Origin: Cryptocoryne crispatula var. balansae
Lineage: Eukaryota > Streptophyta > Magnoliopsida > Alismatales > Araceae
Reading direction: 5' to 3'
Length of the DNA: 64,000 nt
NCBI GenBank assembly: GCA_036172225.1
Contig: CM069924.1
Coordinates: 9,050,613 to 9,114,612 of the forward strand
Shown here: positions 11,457 through 22,061 of the stretch, piece by piece
How positions within the stretch are numbered: position 1 is the first letter of the stretch
Layout: every line of letters starts with the position of its first letter
Made by a program: the position numbers and the translations under genes
Notes under the pieces: generated by a model
Databases searched by the model: none
What the model was told of the DNA's origin: nothing
Seen by the model: only the letters and a program-made list of their open reading frames with translations

Positions 11457-11745
11457 TTGCCTCACCTTGTCACTGAGGAAAGCAGCGCCGGGAGGAGGAG
11501 GCCGCCGCTGGGAAGCGCCGGGAGGAGGAGGCCGCCTGCCGTTGGGAAGCGCCGGGAGCCGCTGGGAAGCGCCGGGAGGAGGAGGTCGCCCGCCGCCGGG
11601 AAGCGCCGGGAGCCGCCAGGAGGAAGAGCGCCCGCCGCTGGGAAGCGCTGGGAGCCACTGGGAAGCGCCGGGAGGAGGAGGTCGCCCGCTGCTGGGAAGC
11701 GCGGGGAGGAGGAGGTCGCCGAGGGCTTCGCGTCTCGCGTCGCGA
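11457..11745 (+). repeat. GC-rich tandem repeat near the right end of the Pack element
   Basis: Diverged units of GGGAAGCGCCGGGAGGAGGA with GTCGCC spacers. The same unit forms the array at 53109-53580 in the inner element at 52384-53802, in the same relative position just inside the CTCGACCAC tract. Long open frames in several phases are by-products of the repeat. Confidence 0.9.
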
Positions 11746-11975
11746 CGCTGAGTTGCGCTTTCAAAAAAAAAAGTGGTCTCGACCACTTTTTTTTTTTTTA
11801 CGATGCCACTTCCGTGAAAAACGTTTTTAAAATAAAAAACGATAAAACGAACCAAACAAAGTTTTAAGACCATTTTCGCTACAGTTTTCAAAAATTAAAA
11901 AAAAATAACCTTTATCATGCAACCAAACACCCCATAAGGGTTTAGATTTTCAGATTAAGTAAAAACAAACACTAC

Positions 11976-14795
11976 AAAAATGTATTAGATGTTAATTAGT
12001 TAGTTTCTGAAATCAAACAGTGCGCATAAATTTCTATCACATTAAATTAGTTTTATTTTAACTATTTTCCATGATAATTAGTTTATTTTTATAAATTTGT
12101 TTGTTGTGTGATGAACGAATGCTTTATTTTGATGATCATTATAAATATCTATGTTTTATGAATATCACTTGTGATATATTTATGAAGACAAAATATAATT
12201 GTTCATAAACCATTTACGATTCATAATAAAATTTAATTTCATTAAATATTTTTATATATTATAATTATTTATGTTATACATTAATTTTATGAATATAATT
12301 TGTGATATATTTATGAAGCCAAAATATAGTTGTTCGTAAACCATTTAAGATTCATAATAAATTTTAATTTCATTAAAATATTTCTATATAATTTAATTTA
12401 ATTTTTATTTAATGGTATATCATATAAGTTACTTTTATTCAAGATATACAAAAATAGAAAGTTACGATACACAATTTATTCTTAAAAAGTTTATTAAGAT
12501 ATAAGAGATATGTTCAAAGATTAGTTAAGACATAAAAACAAACAACAGCAAACACTGACCTGAAGTTGTTGAGATCATTAAACTTGTTTTGTTTTAAAGT
12601 AATTGTATGCCTGCTCCTTTAAGCTGAGATGGACACAATCAAATTTCCTTTAAGCTGACCTAATAAATCGTTGTTTATTTAACAACCTAAATTTTTTTAT
12701 GTTATTCATGCATGGTTATGAATGCCAATATAAAAAATTATTTCAATTTTAATAAGGTGACAAAACAAGTGTTTTGCTTAATATTAATAATTAAAATTGA
12801 TTTCTCTAACCAAAATATCTGATTCTACTTTTTTAGTTGCATATTATTGAAGTTGTTGTTACAAATTATTGAAGTTGATTATATAACATGTACATACATG
12901 AAAATAGGATTGTTAGATGGTGAGATATGGGTTATAGATGTTCTCAATAAAAGTTTCTTATATATATATATATTCCATATCATCAACAAAGTGGCTATGA
13001 CCTAAATTTGACTTGCTCAGTTAAATATAATCTAACGGCGCAATCAGAGAAATAATCTTATAAATATATTAGTTTGGAACAAGATAAATCTAATATCACA
13101 TCCAATATCATAATTCCAATCATTACATCATAATAGCACAATAAATTTCTATCTAAGCAACTTAAACACTATTGTACAATATGGAAGAACTAATTATCTA
13201 GATACTCAGATTTCAACACACCACTAAACTTCTGTTGAGTTACTATGATATTCTAGAAAATATTAAAAATTAGAAAGGGGTGAATCACACTTAATGACTT
13301 ACACCCAAATTACCTTACTATAGTCGTCAAATCTTACTTAGTCATTGGTGACTCACTCTTTTGTTGTTATAAATTTTCTAGCAAATTTTGAGAAAATAGA
13401 GCTTGAGGTCAAGGTTTAAGTGAAGCAAGAGGAACCAGAGTCACCAAGACTTAGAAAGAAGTGATATTCTCTACTTAAATAGTTTGTATTTTTTTATTTT
13501 TTTAATAACAATGTTGTTAGACTTCATTGTATGATTTTTTCACTTATTTTGATAGACCTTATAATAAAGATTGCTTAAGTTTAAATTTGGAAATCTATGA
13601 ATCAATTGGACTTTAATGGCGGTTTTGTAGTATGTTTAGTTGGGTTGTGGAATCTAAGTGATAGATTTCATCTCACTGTCAAGACGTTGAATTTTTGTTG
13701 TATGATTATGTTATTTAATTTTCGGGTCATGACATTGCAATCACATTATTGTTGTAAATACACTTATAGATAGCATGGTAAGTATACTACCTTTTTCTCT
13801 ATTAGTCATTGTTTTAAAATGGAAAAGCTTGCCATTGTCTGTGTATCACAAGAACAATATCTTTGTGTGCTATGATATTTATTGATTTTGATGGGTGGTT
13901 ATAATGTAAATGCTCCCTCTTTGCCACATGAGTACTTAGAGAAGTAAAATTAAGAATACTTTCATATTCAGCCAATACAAACATGACTTAAGGGAAATGA
14001 TACTTCACATAAGCTATTTTAACTCTATTGTTTATATCACAGTATTTTATCTATCATTGAGTATCAAATTATGATCATTTTTTTATTTAAAGCAAATAAT
14101 AATAGTTATGAAAAACACTTAGAAAGGTGATAGATACAAGATAACACTAAAGATAAATGTAATAAAACCTTAAGTTGATTATCTTAAAAACTTAATCAAG
14201 ACTCAATTTGACTAGGCTAAACCAAGGACTAACCTTTGATTTAGTCTAAGATTATACATTTCTATCTGTCCGATAAAAGGTCTTAGCTTTTAAATATTTA
14301 AAATTTTAAGATCGTATTGTAAACTTTTGAAGTAACATCTAAGTGTGATGCTTGATTATTAACAATCACTTAATTTTAGGTGGCTTTCTATACCTTTTTA
14401 TTTGAAAAGATAAACAATTTAGAATTTTTTAGAGACTAATAAAAAATTTTGACCTTAGATATTTAAATTAAAATAAATAAAAATGCCACCTTACATGAAA
14501 ATACAGCTTTCATTAATTATATGATAATTTTAATATTTTTTTTATTTTTATCTACATATATTAATGTAAATATTTTATTAAAGAATTATTCTTATTAAAC
14601 ATAGGTAAATATTGAGACGAGGGAATGTGAAATATCAAATACAGTTAAGATGATAATGATATGTAATATCAAATATGACAATATTAAGAACACAATGAGC
14701 AAGAGAAAACTTATTTTACAAGAGTTGAACCATGAAAACCAATTTGGTTTTTACATTTTACTATTGCTAATGCTAACACAAGTTTCTATCATATA
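11976..14795. other. AT-rich DNA, no gene seen
   Basis: AT-rich sequence with a two-copy tandem duplication at 12158-12390 and otherwise no paired termini, open frames or recognised motifs. A sequence of this character between transposons is probably old decayed repeat DNA. Confidence 0.5.
12158..12390 (+). repeat. Tandem duplication, unit about 131 bp
   Basis: TATGAATATCACTTGTGATA starting near 12158 and the related TATGAATATAATTTGTGATA near 12289 begin two copies that stay alignable for about 100 bp, through CATAAACCATTTACGATTC and TTTAATTTCATTAAA. Function unknown. Confidence 0.8.
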
Positions 14796-15096
14796 GTTTT
14801 TATCAAGGAGGGATGGGTCGCGGGACCCCCAGGCCGACCCGGTCGCGACCCCCTTTTTTTAATATTTTTTTTGAAAAATTCAAAAAAATAAGAAAAAATC
14901 GAAAAAAAATCTGAAAAAATACAGAAAAACTGGATAAATTAAATGACATGATTTAAATAAATAATGCATCAATTTTATTCCAACGTGATGTGTTCTACAC
15001 TTTGTAGGTAGTTGATGTACTCTCCCCATGTCATTTGGGTTGAGTACAAACGATACGTACGCATGACGATCATATTAAATCGTCCGTCCTCGGGAA

Positions 15097-16130
15097 ACTA
15101 TCCTAAGACTTGATCCAAATGAGTCACCATAACTATAGGTTGATTGGTTCGAAGTATCCGATGACTCCACATAATTCATTGCACAATACTCTTGATCGTA
15201 TGTAGGGAACCAAGAGCCTTGGGATGAATCATACACATAGTTGGAGGCATCGTGGTATTCTGCTCCAACTCCATGGCTACGATGACCTCCTCTACCTTGT
15301 GGCCTTCCACCATGATCGGTATCTTAGGTGGCATGAGTATATTGCTCCTCGCCGGTAAAACGTAATGACGTTGTAGGAGATATGGGAGGATCTGAGGTCC
15401 CTTGTATTTGTAAAGTGTTCGTGCCCCCGTATCCAGCACCATCATCGCTGCTACTCTTTGATGACGAATCCTCGGACGTCTGGTACTGCACTCGGATGTT
15501 CGGCTCCGGCGTATCTTCTCGATCGTCTTCGACCGTATCAGCATCTGCAATATCAAAAGGATCGGTCATAACTTGTTTACCTTTTCGCCTACTTTGCGTA
15601 CCTTGACTAGTTTCTTCTCCGGTCCTATGGCGCTTTGCTAGTGAGGGAGGGATCTGAAATTCTTCGGCTAAAGGGACATCGTCGAGCACTCCTTCGGCCC
15701 ATTGTCGGTCTTGGGGGTTGAACTCCGGTTCTCCCAACCCTTCTCGGTCGTTGACCCAAGCTTCTAAGGAGTTCTTCTCGTGGAATATTTGATCCAAATC
15801 GATATCCTCCTCTTCAATTGGCGGCTCGTCGTCCGAACGTCAGCTTGCACACTTTGCTATCCAACTCTTTTGTTCCATACGGTTGCAGCAAATTCTCACC
15901 AAATTCCTCAACTTTAAGCTCGTGTTGTAGTGACAATACACGAGGTCTTCAAGCCTCCTTGATGTCAACCTATTCTCTGCTTTGTGTGAATCATGTCTTG
16001 AATGTAGACCAATTTAAGCTCACAACCCGAAGCCGAAGTGGTTTGACTTAGGACCCTGATGGCTACGTCCGCCAAGTCCTCGTACCCTGGTACTTTACCA
16101 TGGTCCATCCACCAATCAGCTGCATAAATT
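15097..16130 (-). pseudogene. hAT transposase, dimerisation domain and acidic C-tail
   Basis: The hAT C-terminal dimerisation domain is recognisable as ADVAIRVLSQTTSASGCE, MIHTKQR and, in another frame, RLEDLVYCHYNTSLK. The family consensus is close to R-V-L-S-x-T-x-S-(S/A)-S-G-C-E followed by IHTKKRN and RL..LVYV.YN. A 157-residue open stretch (15324-15797) and its continuation encode an acidic, Ser-rich tail with a basic patch (SRRKGKQVM). Such tails are common in this hAT group. A frame change interrupts the dimerisation domain. Confidence 0.8.
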
Positions 16131-16222
16131 GAATGTCGTACATTATTATCTAAGAAAGCTTTGATTAATTAAGTGGTGAAAAACATTTCTACGTACCCCG
16201 ACTTAGTATCATCACGGCTCGT

Positions 16223-16806
16223 TCAACTACTGCTCGTTAAGTGATAACTCCGCATTACGTAATCATACATCTTGTTGCGAAGTGATAATAGCCGGTCGTC
16301 GTCACCAAGCAACCGTCGGATGACGCTCTTCACGTCATCTAATAGCTCGTTCGTCGCCTTGAAATGTGGACTATAGCAGTATCTTGGGTTGAAAAAGTAA
16401 CCTACGAACCAAATAGTATTAGTAAACAAGTTATACACAACTTTGATTAATAAAAAGATTAGTAAATGTTTAAGAAAATATACTTTCTTTGCATGTATGG
16501 GTTGATGTAATGTACGCTCCCGGCGACGATCTATAATATCCCACCACTTGACGAAGTCGGACACGATCTTGGAGATTTCTTCTTTGGCTCTCTCAATCGC
16601 ATCATATAAATACCCCATGCTCCTGCTTTTATATCTCCGTCAACTATCCTTAGTACCTTCACTATGGGTTGGACGATGTCTAACGTCTTCTTTACAACTT
16701 TCCAAAAATCACCACTCTCTATTGTCTCTTCTACTTTTCTCCCCTTTCTCTTATCCGATGGGTTACATCTAGCCATCCAACTACCCCAACCCGGTGAAAT
16801 GACCAT
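16223..16806 (-). pseudogene. hAT transposase, middle of catalytic core
   Basis: Two overlapping frames cover the expected order: PIVKVLRIVDGDIKAGA, a frame change, GYLYDAIERAKEEISK, WWDIIDRRRERTLHQPIHA, an intron-like gap, and GYFFNPRYCYSPHFKAT. The H-Q-P-I-H-A and F-N-P wording is characteristic of plant hAT transposases just before the helical dimerisation region. The intron-like gap (about 16399-16485) ends in TTCGTAG. The frame change near 16610 disables this copy. Confidence 0.8.
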
Positions 16807-16976
16807 TTGAGTTAGAGCTCTCCTTTGACTCGATAAACTTTCCTAAGGAAATATAGTGGGAGGCGAACCGGGTTGCAGGGCCATAACAACTCTCGCCCCT
16901 TGGTGTGTTCCCTCGTAAGTGCAAGGACAAAGTTGTGGTTATAAATAAATGAAGAAATAAAGCTGGGCTAGCTTAA

Positions 16977-17691
16977 CTACTGTCTATTTGAGGATCCTTG
17001 CATATATCCTCCAACATCAAGTCTAAAAGTGGGCGAAACGGGTGTCCAATACAACTTTGGTCTTTTGACCATAAGCATACCGGCCCGCTTTGTATGCGGT
17101 CGCATTGTACTGTGACTACTTGAACTACCCGGCTCTCTCCTATTTCTTCTATCACTCCATCTATCAATTGGTAAAGATACTCTGCATTCTTTACCTGATG
17201 CGTCGACCGACTTCCAAAAGACCGTGCCGGCTTGACTGTACACTAGGAAATTGATCATTGTCTTCCTAGTTATACCTGTTAAGTATAAGATATTAACTAA
17301 GTTATACCAAAAAGAATGTTAATACATCTAATATAAATGAGTAAAAGAAAATTTAATTACCGGTCCATCCGTCGGTCATTAATGTGCAACCTCGGTCCTC
17401 CCATATGCGTTCAAATGACTGCACGTACTTCTTTGTTTCTTGCACTTCCATAGGAAGATATACATTGTATATCTCCTTTGGGTTTGGACCAGGCACTCCT
17501 CTCCCGACGTCTGCGATCGTGTCGATCATGTTCTCGTAGTATGGTCCCTTCGCGGCATTTGCCGGAATGCTGTGGTGAAAGAACCACCTTGACGTTGCCC
17601 GACCAATCCTCTCCTTACATAATTTGAGGTTCTTCATCACCGTCGTGATTGTCATTTGACGTTGTCGTGGTCTGGTGATTACGGGATCCAC
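16977..17691 (-). pseudogene. hAT transposase, DUF659 and start of the RNase H-like core
   Basis: The segment reads RWFFHHSIPANAAKGPYYEN, then DTIADVGRGVPGPNPKEIYN, and ends CTLMTDGWTG at 17361, all typical of DUF659 hAT transposases. A canonical intron follows (17276-17360, GTAATT...AACAG, 85 bp). Splicing joins DGWT to GITRKTMINFLVYSQ and TVFWKSVDASG in frame. After that at least two frame changes are needed to follow the family order: IDGVIEEIGESRVVQVVT, then MLMVKRPKLYWTPV, then LDLMLEDICKDPQ. The core is therefore broken. Confidence 0.85.
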
Positions 17692-17920
17692 GGGACCCTC
17701 TTGCCCGGGTCATCGTCTTGTGTGAGATCATGAACCTCATCCTTGCGGTTGGTTGTTGGATCCTCTTCCGCTTCCTCGACCACTCCCACTTCCAGACCCT
17801 TGACCCATCATTCGGCCGGTGCGTCTATGGAAGTCTTCCTCGGCGAATGATCTTCGACTTGCTTCCATTCCCCGTGAGAGTTCATCTATTTAAGAAAAAT
17901 TTAAGTATTTAACTACTTAA

Positions 17921-18354
17921 TTATCCTTTAAAATAGAAGAATGAACAACGTTTACGAGTGACACCTCCCATACCTTCGTACTCTTCGTCTCCAAAAATAT
18001 CCGGCCTCTCTTGTCCGGTTCCGTAAATGTGTACGGAACGTCTCCCCGATTGTTGCAATTCTTCTCGGACGGTCTCTTTATGCCGTTTTGCTTTAGTTCC
18101 CTTCGTTTGCTCCATCGCTTGTAGGTGCCTACGAAATTGAGCTATGACCTCCGGCGGAGTCCGTGTGCAAGGAAGAACGTTTCCCTTCATGCCTGCAAGA
18201 TGAAATTTTAAACGATAAATACCACCGAATATTACTTTGTCGCAATATTTACATTGCACTTTTCTCTCACTTGTGGAGATCAAATTGCAATGCAACCAAG
18301 CCGGATCACTCCGGGTCGCCCGGTAGTTTGGGTTGTTTGGCTTGGAGAAGACAT
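17921..18354 (-). pseudogene. hAT transposase, N-terminus and BED zinc finger
   Basis: The likely start is the ATG at 18352-18354 (MSSPSQTTQTTGR), a usual opening for this hAT group. A one-base shift then leads to SDPAWLHCNLI and the BED finger VQCKYCDKVIFGGIYRLKFH, with Cys-x2-Cys, His and a distal Cys (VLPC). The BED finger binds the element's ends. An acidic and basic linker follows (MEQTKGTKAKRHKE and DEEYEGMGG), then probably an intron. The N-terminal shift would prevent correct translation. Confidence 0.8.
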
Positions 18355-20614
18355 TTTTTTAAGTAAATAATTACTTAAGTAAGTAATTAATTATTTAACT
18401 AGCTAATGACGTTAATTAGTGACTACTAATGTAAGTATACTTTTATTTATATAAAATGAATGATTAACTAAATATATGATTAAGTAAGTAATTAACTATA
18501 CCTTCAAACTAATAATGTGTTAAGTAACTACTAAACTAATTATCTAACAAATCTTCTAGCTAACTAACTAAGCAAGTAAGCAAATAACTATTAAAAAGAA
18601 TAAACTACTTAACCCACTAATCAATGGAACTAATATTAAATAAATATACTAAATGAACTAATGAAATGCTTGATGAAATAATTAAGTAAATGAGGAACAA
18701 AATGAGAGCAATGAGAGCACAAATGAGAGGTTGAGAGTGAGAGTGGGGGGTGGGAGTAAGGGGAGCCCCTTGGGGGCTTTAAATAGCCCCCGAGGGCTGA
18801 ATAGGGGGCTGCGCCTCCCCGCGGCCGTTGGCAACGATCTTGAGACCGTTGCCAACGGTGCAACCGTGCCCCGGACCGGGTCGCGCGACCCGCGCGACCC
18901 GGCCACGCTCCGCGACCCGGCCGGGGGAGTCGCCCCGACCGGGTCGCGACCGGGCCGGTCGGGCCTAAACCCGACCGGGTCGGGGCCGGGTCGCGACCCG
19001 GGTCGCGACCCGGCATTCCATGGTTTTTATATCTCAATATTTCAATGATGTGTTAATCGTTATGTTTTTAAAAAAAATATTAATCTATATTGTATTTACA
19101 GTTTTTAATTATAATTAATTATATATGATACATAATTTTTTTAAATAAATTTGATAAGTAATCATTTAAATATATCATCGGTTCACGTGCCTTACACGTT
19201 TCTTAGTCTCATGAGGTGTCTCTTACTGTACACGTGTCCGTCTATCATCGGTAAGAAACTCCCTCGTAAGATCAAGACCGCACCTATAGGGCTCGGTGAG
19301 TCGTGAGCAGGGGTGCAAACCAGCTAGTCGAGTCGAGTCATACAGTGTTTAAATTAGGCTCATTTATTTTACACGAGTTCAGGTTCAACTTCGAGTTTTA
19401 ACGAGTACGTGAAACTTTTGTTCAAATTTGGTTCATTTATTAATCGAGTCGAGTCGAGTTCAAACTCGAGTGATAATTAAACTAAAATTAAATTCACATT
19501 CAAACTTAAATTATATACAAATTTATTTATAAATTCAAAATTAATAAAAAAAATATAAAATTCTAAATTTAGCTCATTTATGAAACTCAATTTAAATTTA
19601 AACTTAAATTTTGAATTATTTAATATATTTAAGTGACAATATATAATTATTAATATTTAAAATTTAATTTGTAAAAATAAATATATAATATAATATTTAA
19701 TCGAGTTATTCGTGAGTTTATCGAGTCGAACGGGAGTCTGTTCAAATTCGACTCGTTTAAAAAATTAAGTTTTATTTTTTGTTTAAATTTATTTATTTAA
19801 CATAATAAATAAGTCGAGTTAAATTTTTATCGAGTCCGAGTTAATTATGAGTGTATTGATTCGTTTGCATCCGGAGTTTTTTTGTCGCTATCAATGGGAG
19901 GTCGGTCGTGTGGCGACCGAAACTGTTTCGCGGAGTGGCGTTTTTCTGTCTAGGAGCCCTAGATCCTTCCATGTGAGGTGTTTTCTGCTTTCAGGAACTT
20001 CTGATCCTCTCGTTGTGCAATGCCTCTGATTCAGGAGCCCTAGTTTCTTTGATCTGGGTGGGATCTGAGTTGTGAGGTGCTGGTTTTTTTCCAAGGAAAA
20101 CTCTTTCTTTGGTTGTCTACTTTGAAGTTTTTCTTTGATTAGGTCTTTGTGTTTCTTCGTGTCTTCTCCTATCCCTGTTTTCATCTTTTTGATCTTTCTG
20201 TCCGTGGCTCAGTTGTGTCTATTCTTTCTCCAGTACTTGGTTTTCGTTGGCTTTGCTAGCTCTTCCCTAGTGTGTTTCGTCTTTAGTTGATCTAGTTCAG
20301 GTTTCTCTTCCTTTTGTTCATACTACTGCTTTCGATTTGGTACTATAATTCTTCGTTGTTGCTGCTTTCCTTTCTATCCAGTCTGTCGTCTCTCCCGCTC
20401 AGTTGTTACGTTGAGAAGTTTTTGGGCGGTCCTAAGAAGGTTCTGGATTTAGGTTCTGTTTCTTTTCTCTGAATGGTGTTGTCTAGGTTTTTCTAGAAAC
20501 ATCCCCATCTGAGGAGACGTTTTGCTGCTAGTTTAGTCTAAGGGCTTCCCTTCATTTCTCTTTTTCTCCTTCTTGTTGTCTTGTACTACTGACGGTGCTC
20601 TCTTTGTATTCTCG

Positions 20615-21967
20615 ATGGCGTCTGGTTATTCCGAAGAGGAAGAAAATGTCGTTTCTCAATTTCAGAAGCTTCTCCAATCTTCTTCTTCGAAACCATCTCC
20701 CTTACAGCTTCAGGTGCACGGGCAACAAGATGATCTATTATGGAAAAGAAGTTTAGTCATTAAGGTGTGCTCCTCTAATAAGGTAAGGCCAGCGGGGATT
20801 AAGGAGTGGATCCGAAGGATGTGGAATCCGAGCCTTCCTTGGTCTTTACTTGATTTTCCCAATGAAGCGTTTATTGTTCATTTTCAGTCCAAGGCTGAAG
20901 TAGATAAGGTTTGTTGAAGAGCCCCTTGGTTTTTTAACACTGATTTGGTCCTTTTAGAAAAAACACAACCATTTACCTTTCCCTCCAAGTACCAGTTGAT
21001 ACATGACGATCTTTGGGTATGGATTTATGATCTTCCTCAAGAATTACTTTGCAAAGCTATTGTCATGCAACTGGCGAAGCAAGTGGGGATACCCTGGGAT
21101 CCTCCTCCTGAAATTGTTGCTACGTGGAGTCTATTTGCTCGCATCAAGGTCATACTGGATGTTAGGCAGCTTTTAGCCATAGAGGTGTCGGTTATTCTGC
21201 CTGATGGTTCAATCAAGTATTTTGAAGTCACCTATGAACGTTTAACTCGTTTATGTTATTTCTGTGGTTGTTTGGGGCATGAGTTTAAAGTTTGTTCTAA
21301 ATTAGGCAAGCTTAAAGTGCTAATATCCCCAGAGTTATCTCAAGAATTATGGATTTATTTAAACAGTCAGCTCTCTTTTAGGTTTGGAGCTTGGCTATCT
21401 ACTTCAGGTCGGGAGGCACAAGGTGGTAGGCCCAAAACTACTTCTTCTTGCATGGGCGGTATGGGGGATGCCTTTGTTCAGTCGCCGGAAGTTCTGTCTC
21501 AGGCATTAATGCCAACATCTGCAATTTTCTTAGATCCGTTGCACACTACGCTTCAGTCAATTGAAGATAAGTCGTTATATCCTGTGCCCATTATGACTGA
21601 TTTATCTCTTCTTCTAATGTTAACTCCTTTGTCTACTGATATTTCTCATCAGAGTAATTTGGTTGTAGCATCTTTACATATGGATTCACAGCAAACGGGT
21701 GTGCAGTCTATTGAAATGGCAAGTACAAAATCTGTTGGTGGACACTCATCTTTGGTTCCATCTTGTATGTCTCCAGCCAAGTCTCTCATGAAGAAATCAG
21801 GGATACGTGATAAACATAAATGGAAGATTTTTACTCAAGTTCTTAATCAGCAAGTAATTCATCAGGAGGTAAAGGGGTTTCCTCTCAAAGCTGTGTCTTC
21901 ATCTACCTCATCACAGAACCAACGGGTTGAGGCAGCTGACCCTTCACAGCTGCCACGGGAGCCATGA
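20615..21967 (+). pseudogene. LINE ORF1 protein (DUF4283 and CCHC knuckle), one nonsense codon
   Basis: The likely start is MASGYSEEEENVV at 20615. The N-terminal half is a DUF4283-type RNA-binding region (FIVHFQSKAEVDKV, then APWFFNTDLVLLEK). A zinc knuckle follows at about 21254-21295, CYFCGCLGHEFKVC (Cys-x2-Cys-x4-His-x4-Cys). The C-terminal third is Ser-rich and unstructured. The only in-frame break is TGA at 20915-20917, where family members usually have Arg, so CGA to TGA is the simplest change. ORF1p coats LINE RNA as an RNP. The stop codon overlaps the ORF2 start as ATGA at 21964-21967. Confidence 0.88.
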
Positions 21968-22061
21968 AGTTAGTAGCTTGGAATTGTCGGGGTTGTAATG
22001 GGCTCCCGACAATTCATCACATTAATAAGTTAGCCCATTATGTTAAACCCAATGTGTTTCT
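21964..22061 (+). pseudogene. LINE ORF2, first 33 codons (endonuclease start)
   Basis: ORF2 opens MKLVAWNCRGCNGL, the N-terminus of the APE-like endonuclease, where Asn of W-N-C-R-G is an active-site residue. It is cut after KPNVF by the copia element. Across the insertion, with the 5-bp duplication removed, the frame continues at 45419 as FFLSKTK, so the break is clean. Confidence 0.88.

Larger units (their letters stand above)
8687..11934. mobile_element. Pack-type Tourist/PIF-like element carrying captured gene fragments
   Basis: A 3248-bp element with ends TGGGGTGTTTGGTTGCAT and, from the right, TGGGGTGTTTGGTTGCATGA. TAA flanks both sides (8684-8686, 11935-11937). The left about 250 bp and the right about 180 bp match the 1.4-kb element at 52384-53802, including a CTCGACCAC tract and a GC-rich repeat near the right end. 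Inside, on the minus strand, lie a PIF-like transposase tail, an RNA polymerase III subunit 2 exon and an Mg2+ ATPase fragment. These come from unrelated genes. The family features support a non-autonomous PIF/Harbinger element; capture of host DNA is inferred from the mixed contents. Confidence 0.8.
7967..11975. mobile_element. Family A TIR element, second copy, split by a 3.2-kb insertion
   Basis: The left part (7967-8686) starts with ACGTTTGATAAGGC and follows the left arm of the copy at 5775. The segment just before 8686 (TTAGTACTC...TTAAGCGATTAGACATGAACTTAA) matches the right arm of that copy. The right part resumes at 11935 with TAAGGGTTTAGATTTTCAGA and ends near 11975. The corresponding point in the copy at 5775 is continuous (about 6598-6610). 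The core lacks the G-run array of the first copy. No coding capacity. Confidence 0.65.
14804..19022 (-). mobile_element. hAT transposon, 4219 bp, complete ends, 8-bp target duplication
   Basis: GTTTTTAT stands at 14796-14803 and again at 19023-19030, the 8-bp duplication typical of hAT elements. The imperfect ends read CAAGGAGGGATGGGTCGCGG on the left and, inward from the right, CATGGAATGCCGGGTCGCGA, with 14 of 20 positions equal. Just inside both ends are repeats of GGGTCGCGACCC, most abundant at 18860-19015, suitable as subterminal transposase-binding motifs. The interior carries all parts of a BED/DUF659-type transposase on the minus strand. Frameshifts make this copy non-autonomous now. 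Confidence 0.92.

Noticed and set aside
11370..11891. Open frames up to 173 codons across the GC-rich repeat of the Pack element
   Set aside because: Composition artefact of the GGGAAGCGCCGGGAGGAGGA units; frames are open on both strands at once.
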